This document shows positions 6,436 to 12,947 of a stretch of DNA of 17,782 nt, in pieces; position 1 is the first letter of the stretch, and each line of letters starts with the position of its first letter. The notes beneath the pieces were generated by a model. It was not told where the DNA came from, made no database searches, and was given only the letters and a program-made list of their open reading frames with translations. A program made the translations under genes and the position numbers. The DNA comes from Oscillospiraceae bacterium (GTDB taxonomy: Bacteria; Bacillota; Clostridia; Oscillospirales; Oscillospiraceae): NCBI GenBank assembly GCA_017646545.1, contig JAGCMI010000093.1:1-17782 (forward strand). The letters run 5' to 3'.

Positions 6436-7049
6436 AAGTACTGATACTCAACGGTAGTCCCAAGGCCAATGGCAACACCGCCATGGCCCTATCTGAAATG
6501 GAGAAGGTTTTCCTGCAGGAAGGCATTGAAGTGCAGATCGTGCATGTGGGAAATCAGGCGGTGCGAGGCTGTGTCAGCTGCGACTACTGCTCCAAAAACG
6601 GCAAATGTGTCTTTGACGATGTGGTCAACGAAATTGCCCCCAAATTCCAGGAGGCGGATGGTTTGGTATTGGGCACCCCGGTGTACTATGCCTCTGCCAA
6701 TGCCACTTTGATCGCCGTTTTGGACCGGCTTTTCTCTAGCACCCGTTTTCCCAAGGCTATGAAGGTGGGCGCTGCTGTGACCGTTGCCCGCCGTGGCGGC
6801 TGTTCTGCCACCTTTGATGAGCTGAACAAGTATTTTACCATCAGCGGTATGCCCGTGGTTTCCAGCCAGTACTGGAACAGCGTCTATGGCGGTGCGCCGG
6901 GAGAAGCGGCAGAGGATGCAGAAGGTCTGCAGACCATGCGTGTGCTGGCGCGGAATATGGCGTTCCTAATGAAGTCCATCGCCCTGGGCAAGGAAAAATA
7001 CGGTCTGCCGGAGAAAGAGCCCAGAGCATTTACCAGCTTTGTTCGATAA
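6432..7049 (+). CDS. Flavodoxin-fold NAD(P)H-dependent FMN reductase / iron-sulfur flavoprotein-like
   Basis: A 205-residue protein with the N-terminal flavin-phosphate loop LNGSPKANGNT (residues 6-16) and a compact cysteine motif C47-x2-C50-x2-C53-x5-C59, like that of iron-sulfur flavoproteins that bind FMN and a [4Fe-4S] cluster. It probably passes electrons to quinone, oxygen or disulfide-type acceptors in the cytosol. The ATG shares ATGA with the stop of iscB and has no ribosome binding site at the right distance; the nearest purine stretch is about 20 nt away. Its native site seems to be 4757-4763, on the other side of the element. A PPOX-like flavin gene follows 15 nt downstream, forming a two-gene redox operon. 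Confidence 0.88.
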   Translation: MKVLILNGSPKANGNTAMALSEMEKVFLQEGIEVQIVHVGNQAVRGCVSCDYCSKNGKCVFDDVVNEIAPKFQEADGLVLGTPVYYASANATLIAVLDRLFSSTRFPKAMKVGAAVTVARRGGCSATFDELNKYFTISGMPVVSSQYWNSVYGGAPGEAAEDAEGLQTMRVLARNMAFLMKSIALGKEKYGLPEKEPRAFTSFVR

Positions 7050-7064
7050 TATAGGAGGTAAACT

Positions 7065-7457
7065 ATGGAAAGAGTATGTAAATTTCTGAAGGATGCTGGT
7101 GTCTACTATTTGGCAACGGTGGAGGGGGATCAGCCCCGTGTCCGCCCCTTTGGCACCGCCCACATTTTTGAGGGCAAGTTATACATCCAGACCGGCAAGG
7201 CAAAGCCCACCTCCAAGCAGCTGACGGTCAACCCCAAGGCAGAAATCAGCGCTTTTCACAATGGTACATGGGTTCGTATTGCAGGTGAACTGATTGAAGA
7301 TGACCGGGTGGAAGCAAGAAAATCCATGCTGGATGCCTATCCCAATCTGCGCAATATGTACCACGAGGATGATGGCAACACCCAGGTGCTGTATTTCAAA
7401 AATGCAGTGGCTACTTTCTTCTCCTTTGGCGCTGCCCCGGAAACGGTGGAATTCTAA
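7065..7457 (+). CDS. Pyridoxamine 5'-phosphate oxidase-like (PPOX) flavin protein
   Basis: A 130-residue single-domain split-barrel protein of the PPOX-like superfamily. The N-terminus (FLKDAGVYYLATVEGDQPRVRPFG) is the characteristic first strands with the FMN-contacting VRPFG, followed by KLYIQTGKAKPTSKQL and a closing WVRIAGE strand. These small proteins usually bind FMN or related cofactors and act in reductase or detoxification roles; true vitamin B6 oxidation is not implied. AGGAGG lies 6 nt before the ATG, and the preceding gene is a flavin reductase, supporting a joint redox function. It ends at a shared bidirectional terminator. Confidence 0.87.
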   Translation: MERVCKFLKDAGVYYLATVEGDQPRVRPFGTAHIFEGKLYIQTGKAKPTSKQLTVNPKAEISAFHNGTWVRIAGELIEDDRVEARKSMLDAYPNLRNMYHEDDGNTQVLYFKNAVATFFSFGAAPETVEF

Positions 7458-7462
7458 AAAGC

Positions 7463-7494
7463 AACGGCAGATGCATTTTGCATCTGCCGTTTTG
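7463..7494. terminator. Bidirectional terminator between convergent genes
   Basis: Perfect 13-bp stem (7463-7475 / 7479-7491) with a 3-nt loop. On the plus strand it is followed by TTGTT. On the minus strand it directly follows the stop of the vWA gene and is followed by GCTTTTT, so it serves both transcripts. Confidence 0.88.
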
Positions 7495-8760
7495 TTATAC
7501 ACTTGTAAGGCGGCGGCAGGCGGCAGCCAGTTCCTGCAGGGTGCTGCAGCAAATCATGGTGCAAAGGGTAGCGAAGGCCTGCACGCTGCGGATATGGGGC
7601 CAATGCCGCTGGGGGATGGGATTGAGCCAAATGACGCGGCCTGCCTGCCGCTTGGCTTCCAGCAGAGCCTCCATGGCCCGGGGCTGGTTGATGGTTTTGG
7701 TGTCGGAGAGGATGATGAGGGTGGTGTACTGGTTCAGCGCCTTGGGGTTAAAGCTGCATAGCTGCTCCAGTGCTGCGCCCAAGTCCGTGCCCTTGCCGTA
7801 GACACCGCATTCTTTCACATAATTGCGGAACAAGTCCATGTTTTGCAGGCTGAAGGGATCTGCTTCGTAGATCTCTTCCGAGAACAAAAATACCCGGGAA
7901 CTGTCAGAAACCTGATTTAAGTTCTGGATAAACCGCAGGGCAAATTCGGAAAACTGCATCATGGAGCCGGATACATCGCAAAGCAGCACCAGCCGTTTTC
8001 TGCGGCTGGGTTTTCTTTTGTAGTGCAGGTGGTAAAAACGGCCACCGGTTTCCAAGCCCTTGCGGATGGTGCGGCGGAAATCCAGCTTGCCGCTGTGGGT
8101 TTTGCGGTTGCGCTTGGCGGTGAGTTCGCCATTGATCTGGTTGGAAATGGTTTGGATGATGGAGATGGCCTTGGGAATTTCTACATCGGAAAATTGGGAA
8201 ATATCCCGATACAAAATGCCCAGTTCCGGATCAGCCCCTTCGCAGCCCACTGCCGCATCTTCCAGACGCATCTGCTGCTCCAGCAGCGCTTTGGCAAAGA
8301 CGGAATGGATGAAATTGGAGTAAAGGTTGGGATTGCGCTTGGCATTTTCCTTGTACTTTTCCGCAAATTCCTGCAGCCGCTGCCGTTCTTCCTCGCTCAT
8401 GGTGCCAAAGGCATATTGCTGCTCTTCGGTCAGGCCGTCAGCATGTCCGCTTTTTCTCAATTGCTCAATGTTCTCTTGGATTTGCCGATCCTGCTGCGCC
8501 TGCTGCTGCGCTTGCTGGCGCATCTGCTCTTCCGACAGGAAGAAGCCGTCAAAGACCCGGTCGAAGATCAGCTGCTGATCCCGGGATTTGGCATAGATGG
8601 TGCGCAGGGCAGTTTTGACCTGCTGGCGGTCTTCAAAGCCGATGGCGATGAGAATCTGGGTGGCATCCGCCGTTTCCTTGGGGCTGACCGCAAGACCCTG
8701 CAACTGCAGCATTCTGGAAAAAGCGGAAAGTTTCTCCAGATATACCTGCGGCTCAGCCAT
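7495..8760 (-). CDS. CoxE-like vWA domain protein, partner of MoxR
   Basis: A 421-residue protein. The N-terminal half is helical, with a Gln-rich coiled-coil stretch at about 77-103. The C-terminal vWA domain has a complete MIDAS: D262-S264-S266 (CDVSGSM), T325 (GKGTDLG) and D353 (LSDT). CoxE-like vWA proteins work with MoxR AAA+ ATPases as metal-dependent chaperones that insert or activate cofactors in client proteins. ATG 8760 is chosen over GTG 8784 because GGAGG lies 8 nt upstream of it. It overlaps the end of the MoxR gene by 8 nt, so the two are translationally coupled. No molybdenum hydroxylase or other obvious client is in the window. Confidence 0.9.
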   Translation of the reverse strand: MAEPQVYLEKLSAFSRMLQLQGLAVSPKETADATQILIAIGFEDRQQVKTALRTIYAKSRDQQLIFDRVFDGFFLSEEQMRQQAQQQAQQDRQIQENIEQLRKSGHADGLTEEQQYAFGTMSEEERQRLQEFAEKYKENAKRNPNLYSNFIHSVFAKALLEQQMRLEDAAVGCEGADPELGILYRDISQFSDVEIPKAISIIQTISNQINGELTAKRNRKTHSGKLDFRRTIRKGLETGGRFYHLHYKRKPSRRKRLVLLCDVSGSMMQFSEFALRFIQNLNQVSDSSRVFLFSEEIYEADPFSLQNMDLFRNYVKECGVYGKGTDLGAALEQLCSFNPKALNQYTTLIILSDTKTINQPRAMEALLEAKRQAGRVIWLNPIPQRHWPHIRSVQAFATLCTMICCSTLQELAAACRRLTSV

Positions 8761-9646
8761 GGTGGTGTCCTCCACAGTGACCACCGCAGCTACATTCGTG
8801 GGTGTGGTTGCTTTCTTCCAGCACCTTGAAATCTTCGTTATTTTTCAGAATGAAGCCGGCAGTCTGCCGCAGGGCATCGGGGGTCAGTTCCCGGATGCCG
8901 AGGGCATCCAGCGCAGCTGCCCAATCCAGCGTTTCTGCGATGGAGGGTTTCTTCAAAATGGCCTCATTAGAGCGCAGTTTCTGTACCGCCAACGCCACCT
9001 GCGCGCAGAGCCGGTCGTCCACATGGGGCAGCTTGGCCCGGAGGATGGACAGTTCCTTCTCCATATCGGGATACTGGATGTAAAGATAAGCGCAGCGGCG
9101 GCGCAATGCCTCGCTCAAGGGACGGGCGCGGTTGGAGGTCAGCACCACAAAGGGCACGGATTTGGCCCGGATGGTACCCACTTCGGGGATACTCACCTGC
9201 ATTTCGCTGAGCATTTCCAAAAGGAATGCTTCAAATTCTTCGTCCGCCTTGTCAATTTCGTCGATCAGCAGCACAACGGGCTTCTCAGAACGGATGGACT
9301 GCAGCAAGGGACGCTCCAAAAGATACTCGTCGCTGAAAAGACTTCTGGTCAGCTCATCGCTGCTCTGGCTGCCCATGTTGATCTGGATGGACAGCAGCTG
9401 CTTCTGGTAGTTCCATTCATACAGCGCCTTGCTTTCGTCCAAACCTTCATAGCATTGCAGACGCACCAGATCCCGATCCAGCGCGGATGCCATCACCTTG
9501 GCGATCTCTGTTTTGCCAACACCTGCCGCGCCTTCAATCAGCAGCGGACGGCCCAGTTGCAGGGCAACATACAAAACCGTGGCCAAGGTTTCATCGTAAA
9601 TATAATTGGCCTGATCCATTTTTTGTTTCAGTTCCTGAATGTCCAT
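8753..9646 (-). CDS. MoxR family AAA+ ATPase with Cys/His-rich tail
   Basis: A 297-residue MoxR ATPase: Walker A G39-AAGVGKT-46, Walker B around 124-132 (VVLLIDEID), sensor-1/arginine-finger region TSNRARPLSEALRRR (170-184), and the usual lid domain. It should form hexameric rings that drive a vWA partner in client maturation. The start is ATG 9646, preceded by a perfect AGGAGGT site; an upstream in-frame ATG at 9706 lies within the promoter and is rejected. The last 19 residues (279-297) hold six His and three Cys among Gly (H281, H283, C285, C287, H290, C291, H294-H296), unlike the MoxR core, and could bind metal. First gene of a two-gene operon. Confidence 0.92.
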   Translation of the reverse strand: MDIQELKQKMDQANYIYDETLATVLYVALQLGRPLLIEGAAGVGKTEIAKVMASALDRDLVRLQCYEGLDESKALYEWNYQKQLLSIQINMGSQSSDELTRSLFSDEYLLERPLLQSIRSEKPVVLLIDEIDKADEEFEAFLLEMLSEMQVSIPEVGTIRAKSVPFVVLTSNRARPLSEALRRRCAYLYIQYPDMEKELSILRAKLPHVDDRLCAQVALAVQKLRSNEAILKKPSIAETLDWAAALDALGIRELTPDALRQTAGFILKNNEDFKVLEESNHTHECSCGGHCGGHHHG

Positions 9647-9677
9647 GGGACACCTCCTTGGGGAATTCTTTTTCTTC

Positions 9678-9706
9678 AGTATAGCGGAAAAAAGGGGAAT
9701 TGGCAA
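9678..9706 (-). promoter_or_regulatory. Promoter of the MoxR-vWA operon
   Basis: On the minus strand, TTGCCA (9701-9706) and TATACT (9678-9683) are separated by exactly 17 nt, with the MoxR ribosome binding site about 20 nt downstream. Confidence 0.65.
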
Positions 9707-9771
9707 CTGTGGGATTTTGACGAAAAAAGTCGGGTTTTCTGTATGTGTGGGAAGGTCGGGGAAGTGGGAGG

Positions 9772-9800
9772 TTGATTTTCTGCCGGGTTTGTGGTATAAA
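9772..9800 (+). promoter_or_regulatory. Promoter of the WYL regulator gene, divergent from MoxR
   Basis: TTGATT (9772-9777), a 17-nt spacer and TATAAA (9795-9800). It is back-to-back with the MoxR promoter; the -35 boxes are 65 nt apart, so a regulator binding between them could control both directions. Confidence 0.65.
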
Positions 9801-9834
9801 ATATCTGTAAAACTATGCCAAGTGGAGGCATGAT

Positions 9835-10815
9835 ATGGCCATTGAGAATTATAGAAAAGTGAAGCTGATTAAGCTTTTGGAATTGCTGCGGCAGCACACC
9901 GATGCCCAGCATCCCATGACCAACAGCCAGGTCTGCGCAGCCATGGATGAAATGGGCATTCCCTGCGACAGAAGAATCATCAGCCAGGATGTGGCGGTGC
10001 TCAATGATATGGGCTATGAGATCATGGTCACCATGATCGGCCACGAGAAGGCGTATTATGTGGATGACCGCAGCTTCAGCGTGCCGGAACTGAAGATTCT
10101 GATTGATGCGGTGCACGCCTCCAGCTTCATCACGGAGAAAAAGTCGAATGAACTCATCGAAAAGCTGGCAGCGCTGGCAGGCATCCATCAGGCGGAGGTG
10201 CTGAAGCGGAATATGGTGTGCTTTAACACCAGAAAGCACAGCAACGAAAAGATCCTCTACACCATCGACACGTTGGAGGAGGCCATCCTCACCCAGAAGA
10301 AAGTGATCTTCCTCTATTTCGATTTGAATGAAAACGGAGAAAGAGTGTACCGTCGCGGCGGTCACCATTATGTGGTGGAGCCGGTGGCGCTGGTGTTCAA
10401 CGAGGATAACTATTATATGAGCTGCTACTCTTCCCGTCACGACAGCACCTCCAACTACCGTGTTGACCGTATGGATGGGGTGGAAATCATCGAAGAACCC
10501 TGCAGCGAAAAGGCTTTGGCGCTGCGGGATCAGGTGGCGACTTATACCGAGCAGGCCTTTAAGATGTTTGGCGGCCAATTGGAAGATGTGGTGCTGGAAT
10601 TTGACCGGGTGCTCATTGGCGTGGTGTACGACAAATTCGGTGAGAGTGTGAAAATGATCCCTTCCGGTGAAAACAAGTGCATTGCCACGGTGAAAGTCCG
10701 CATCAGCCCCACTTTCTGGGGATGGCTGTTCCAGTTTGCAGGGCAGATGAAGATTCTTTCGCCCACCCATTTGCTGGAGCAGTATAAAGAATATGCCCGT
10801 AAGGCAGAATTGTAA
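9835..10815 (+). CDS. WYL domain transcriptional regulator
   Basis: A 326-residue regulator. The N-terminal winged helix-turn-helix (about 1-75, NSQVCAAMDEMGIPCDRRIISQDVAVLNDMGYEI) is the typical WYL-family arrangement of a recognition helix followed by the DVAxLNDMG wing. The WYL sensor domain spans about 145-230 (VIFLYFDLNENGERVYRR, HHYVVEPVALVFNEDNYYMSCY, STSNYRVDRMDGVEII). WYL domains sense nucleotides or nucleic acid and many such regulators control stress or defence genes. GTGGAGGC lies upstream of the ATG. It is divergent from the MoxR-vWA operon and followed by a TerB-like gene 14 nt downstream, both plausible targets. The ligand is unknown. Confidence 0.9.
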   Translation: MAIENYRKVKLIKLLELLRQHTDAQHPMTNSQVCAAMDEMGIPCDRRIISQDVAVLNDMGYEIMVTMIGHEKAYYVDDRSFSVPELKILIDAVHASSFITEKKSNELIEKLAALAGIHQAEVLKRNMVCFNTRKHSNEKILYTIDTLEEAILTQKKVIFLYFDLNENGERVYRRGGHHYVVEPVALVFNEDNYYMSCYSSRHDSTSNYRVDRMDGVEIIEEPCSEKALALRDQVATYTEQAFKMFGGQLEDVVLEFDRVLIGVVYDKFGESVKMIPSGENKCIATVKVRISPTFWGWLFQFAGQMKILSPTHLLEQYKEYARKAEL

Positions 10816-10829
10816 GAAAGGGGGAGCGG

Positions 10830-11327
10830 ATGGATCAGCGGACAATGGCAATGAACCTTTACGAGGAACTGATGGATCTTTGCGATCTGTTTGACCGTGA
10901 GAATTTGTGGGACAAACGGGGATCGGAAATTGCGTTGTCGCTGCTGCTTCGGACAGATCTTGCCCTTTTCATGCTGTATTTGTCCGTTGCGGATGAAACC
11001 TTGTCGGAATCGGAGGCAGAGGTGTTTCGCTTTGTTACGGCGTTTCCCCGTAGCCGCCAGGATCAGATGGATTTGTACCGGGGCAACCGCATCATCGACA
11101 GCTGCGGCAGCACCATACCCTATTCTCTTACGAAAATCGTGGAGGCGCAGCGCACTGCCTTCGCCCGGGGGGTGCAGCTGCCCGGAGAGAAAACTGCCCA
11201 GGAGATTTTTGCGGATCTTTGCGATGTGTCGGGCAGGATGATGCTGGGGGCTGATGGGGATATTACCCCGGAGGAAACGCGGATGCTGGAAGATTACATC
11301 TGTATGCTGCGGCAATATCATCCTTAA
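10830..11327 (+). CDS. Small TerB-like helical protein
   Basis: A 165-residue, all-helical, acidic protein in an operon with the WYL regulator; GGGGAG precedes the ATG by 5 nt. Two stretches resemble each other and the TerB-type acidic helix pair: residues 48-69 (SVADETLSESEAEVFRFV) and about 134-157 (GADGDITPEETRMLEDYI). In TerB-like families such Asp/Glu-rich repeats bind metal and occur in tellurite- or stress-response systems. The match is by pattern only and falls short of a firm family assignment. There is no signal peptide or membrane segment. A terminator follows. It could instead be a lineage-specific protein with a coincidental acidic repeat. Confidence 0.6.
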   Translation: MDQRTMAMNLYEELMDLCDLFDRENLWDKRGSEIALSLLLRTDLALFMLYLSVADETLSESEAEVFRFVTAFPRSRQDQMDLYRGNRIIDSCGSTIPYSLTKIVEAQRTAFARGVQLPGEKTAQEIFADLCDVSGRMMLGADGDITPEETRMLEDYICMLRQYHP

Positions 11328-11337
11328 AAAGCAATAA

Positions 11338-11367
11338 AAGGCAGCGGAAATTTCCGCTGCCTTCTTT
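11338..11367. terminator. Bidirectional terminator after the WYL/TerB-like operon
   Basis: A 26-nt perfect palindrome (13-bp arms 11338-11350 / 11351-11363). On the plus strand it is followed by CTTTAT; on the minus strand it ends in TTTTATT, so it can also stop transcripts of the ZIP gene. Confidence 0.8.
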
Positions 11368-11386
11368 ATCAAAATGAGCGAGAAAA

Positions 11387-11416
11387 CCTCGGAATTCACT
11401 CCGGGGAGTATGTCAC
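11387..11416 (+). repeat. Terminal hairpin repeat, copy B (solo)
   Basis: Matches the unit at 112-141 at 29 of 30 positions in the same orientation, but no other element sequence surrounds it. It ends 4 nt before the stop codon of the minus-strand ZIP gene. Read on the minus strand it is a GC-rich hairpin followed by TTTT, so it may now act as the ZIP gene's terminator. Confidence 0.75.
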
Positions 11417-11420
11417 TTGG

Positions 11421-12257
11421 TTAGAAGATGATGAGCATACCCACCAGAATACCTGCGATGGCGGAAAATGCCGGCAGTTTGCTGTGATACATAAGATAAG
11501 ACTGGGGCAGGATCTCACCGAACACCACATACAGCATGGCGCCGCTGGCAAAACCCAAACTCAAAGTCAGACCCATGGGGCCGATCTCGCCCAGCACATA
11601 GCCAAGGAGCGCGCCCAGGATGGTGGGGATACCGGAACAGGCGGTGATCAAAATCGCCTTCAACCGGGACATACCGCCGCTGATGAGGGGAACGGAAACT
11701 GCCATACCTTCGGGGATGTTGTGCAGACCGATGAGAATGGCCAGAACCAGAGCTGCGTTACCCATGGCGCCATCGTTGCTGGCGTAGGAAGCGCCAATGG
11801 TCATGCCCTCGGGCACATTGTGCAGGGCGATGGCGCTTGCCATCACCATGCCGGCCACGAACAGACCCAACTTGCTATCCTTCTGGGCATAATGCTGCTG
11901 GAAATGGTCGCTGTGGATTAGCTCGTCCAGGTCATCAGCGGTCTTGGGATGGTTTTCGTCAATGTGGGGAACTTCGGGGTTGGTCTTGCGGTCGATGATG
12001 TGGTTAAGCAGATATGTAATGGCCACGCCGAAAGCGATGGCAGCCACCACGAACATAAGACCCACCTGGGTCTCAATGGCTTCCATCACCAGATCGAAGC
12101 AGACCACACTCAGCATCACGCCGCCGGCAAAGCTCAAAAGCAAGCTGACGGTGCGCTTGGAATCCTTCTGCAGCAGGGCGCCGATGATGCCGCCCAAGCC
12201 GGTACCGCCCACACCGGCAATGGCGGTGGTGACGATCAATGTTTCAATAATACCCAT
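11421..12257 (-). CDS. ZIP family divalent metal transporter
   Basis: A 278-residue membrane protein of the ZIP/ZupT-GufA type that should bring zinc, iron or manganese into the cytosol. The two metal-path motifs are clear: H146-NVPEG and H179-NIPEG in neighbouring transmembrane helices. A His-rich loop at about 98-123 (H98, H103, H115, H118, H122) lies between membrane segments, as is usual for the family. The start is ATG 12257, giving the normal hydrophobic N-terminus; AGGAG is 13 nt upstream, rather far. An in-frame start at 12332 would fall upstream of the -10 box and is rejected. A consensus -35 promoter and repeats upstream suggest metal regulation. Confidence 0.92.
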   Translation of the reverse strand: MGIIETLIVTTAIAGVGGTGLGGIIGALLQKDSKRTVSLLLSFAGGVMLSVVCFDLVMEAIETQVGLMFVVAAIAFGVAITYLLNHIIDRKTNPEVPHIDENHPKTADDLDELIHSDHFQQHYAQKDSKLGLFVAGMVMASAIALHNVPEGMTIGASYASNDGAMGNAALVLAILIGLHNIPEGMAVSVPLISGGMSRLKAILITACSGIPTILGALLGYVLGEIGPMGLTLSLGFASGAMLYVVFGEILPQSYLMYHSKLPAFSAIAGILVGMLIIF

Positions 12258-12288
12258 AATGTTGTTTTTTCTCCTGTTATATGCAGAT

Positions 12289-12370
12289 ACAATTGCAATC
12301 AATATGATACTGAATGTTTTTTGGAGTGTCAACCATTTTGTGAGAAGGGGAGTGTCAATATTGCAATTGT
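12289..12370. repeat. 11-bp inverted repeat flanking the ZIP promoter
   Basis: ACAATTGCAAT at 12289-12299 and its exact reverse complement ATTGCAATTGT at 12360-12370 bracket the ZIP promoter. Together with the two direct GGAGTGTCAA copies inside, this is a plausible operator region for a metal-responsive repressor; the regulator is not identifiable. Confidence 0.55.
12304..12332 (-). promoter_or_regulatory. Promoter of the ZIP transporter gene
   Basis: On the minus strand, consensus TTGACA (12327-12332) and TATCAT (12304-12309) are separated by 17 nt. The -35 box is part of a 10-nt repeat (GGAGTGTCAA on the plus strand) found at 12323-12332 and again at 12349-12358, 26 nt apart. Confidence 0.7.
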
Positions 12371-12411
12371 CGTGTTTTCTGTATGTTTATGCTTGGTGTG
12401 CAAATTAGGTG

Positions 12412-12445
12412 TCGACTTTTCAAAACTCTTGTGATAGGATATCCT
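12412..12445 (+). promoter_or_regulatory. Weak promoter with palindrome for the two small genes
   Basis: TCGACT (12412-12417), a 17-nt spacer and TAGGAT (12435-12440) make a 4/6 plus 4/6 match. A perfect 10-bp palindrome AGGATATCCT (12436-12445) overlaps the -10 box and could be an operator. Suggestive only. Confidence 0.35.
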
Positions 12446-12498
12446 CAAGGAAAACAAAACAAAAACGGATGCGACGAATCGACAGGAGGAAGAGCAAT

Positions 12499-12642
12499 AT
12501 GGAAAAGACCATCAAGATGACCCACTATGCGCGTAAGAGAGAAACCGCCAATTCTGCCAGCGGTGTGGTGTGTGTGGCGCTGTGCGCTGCTTGTGTTGCA
12601 GTGAGCATTTTTACTTTCTGTGTGCTGAGCATCGGTGTTTGA
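12499..12642 (+). CDS. Small single-pass membrane protein, 47 aa
   Basis: Not recognised. AGGAGG (12484-12489) precedes ATG 12499 by 9 nt; upstream in-frame starts have no ribosome binding site. The first 20 residues are polar and basic (KKRE-type, ending ETANSASG). The rest is one hydrophobic segment (VVCVALCAACVAVSIFTFCVLSIGV) with four cysteines, long enough to span the membrane, which leaves the N-terminus probably inside. A second tiny gene with its own AGGAGG starts 12 nt after the stop, so the pair is likely an operon. The strong ribosome binding site and clean architecture argue for a real gene; function unknown. Confidence 0.65.
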   Translation: MEKTIKMTHYARKRETANSASGVVCVALCAACVAVSIFTFCVLSIGV

Positions 12643-12654
12643 GGAGGAACGAAT

Positions 12655-12828
12655 ATGAAAAGAAGAACCTATGTGGGCATTATCCAAAATGACATTTGCG
12701 ATATTAAGACCTTGGTGCTGGCGGAAGATGCCGGACAGGCGAAGGAAAAGGTGCTGCGCAATTTTGGCGACGGTCTGGGCAAGACCTATCGGGAAGAGGA
12801 TTTGACCATCATCGCCTTTGGAGAATAA
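12655..12828 (+). CDS. Small soluble protein, 57 aa
   Basis: Not recognised. The ATG follows GAGGAGG with a suitable spacer, 12 nt after the stop of the 47-aa membrane protein gene, so the two are likely co-expressed. The product begins MKRRTYVGIIQNDICDIKTL and ends in DLTIIAFGE. It has alternating strand-helix-strand character (YVGIIQND, LVLAEDAGQAKEKVLRNFG, EDLTIIAFG), as in a small alpha/beta fold. There is no signal peptide or hydrophobic segment. No terminator is visible after it; the next promoter begins about 65 nt downstream. Function unknown. Confidence 0.62.
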   Translation: MKRRTYVGIIQNDICDIKTLVLAEDAGQAKEKVLRNFGDGLGKTYREEDLTIIAFGE

Positions 12829-12892
12829 AAGAAGCCGGAGGGATTTTCGTCCGACCTGATGGAATCCCATGTGTTCAATGCAATATTTTCAA

Positions 12893-12921
12893 TAGATTTT
12901 CTTGAAGTTTTCCGCTATAAT
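12893..12921 (+). promoter_or_regulatory. Promoter of the aldo/keto reductase gene
   Basis: A perfect TATAAT (12916-12921) with a weak -35 (TAGATT, 12893-12898) at 17-nt spacing, followed about 15 nt later by AAGGAGGT and the ATG. Confidence 0.55.
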
Positions 12922-12947
12922 GGAACCAAACATCAAGGAGGTCTACC

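Noticed and set aside
8023-9775. Long plus-strand open frames opposite the vWA and MoxR genes
   Set aside because: Antisense shadows; the minus-strand products have complete MIDAS and Walker motifs and good ribosome binding sites.
12829-12892. A hairpin or terminator after the 57-aa gene
   Set aside because: Only a few bases of complementarity (GGA/TCC) and no T-run; not supportable.
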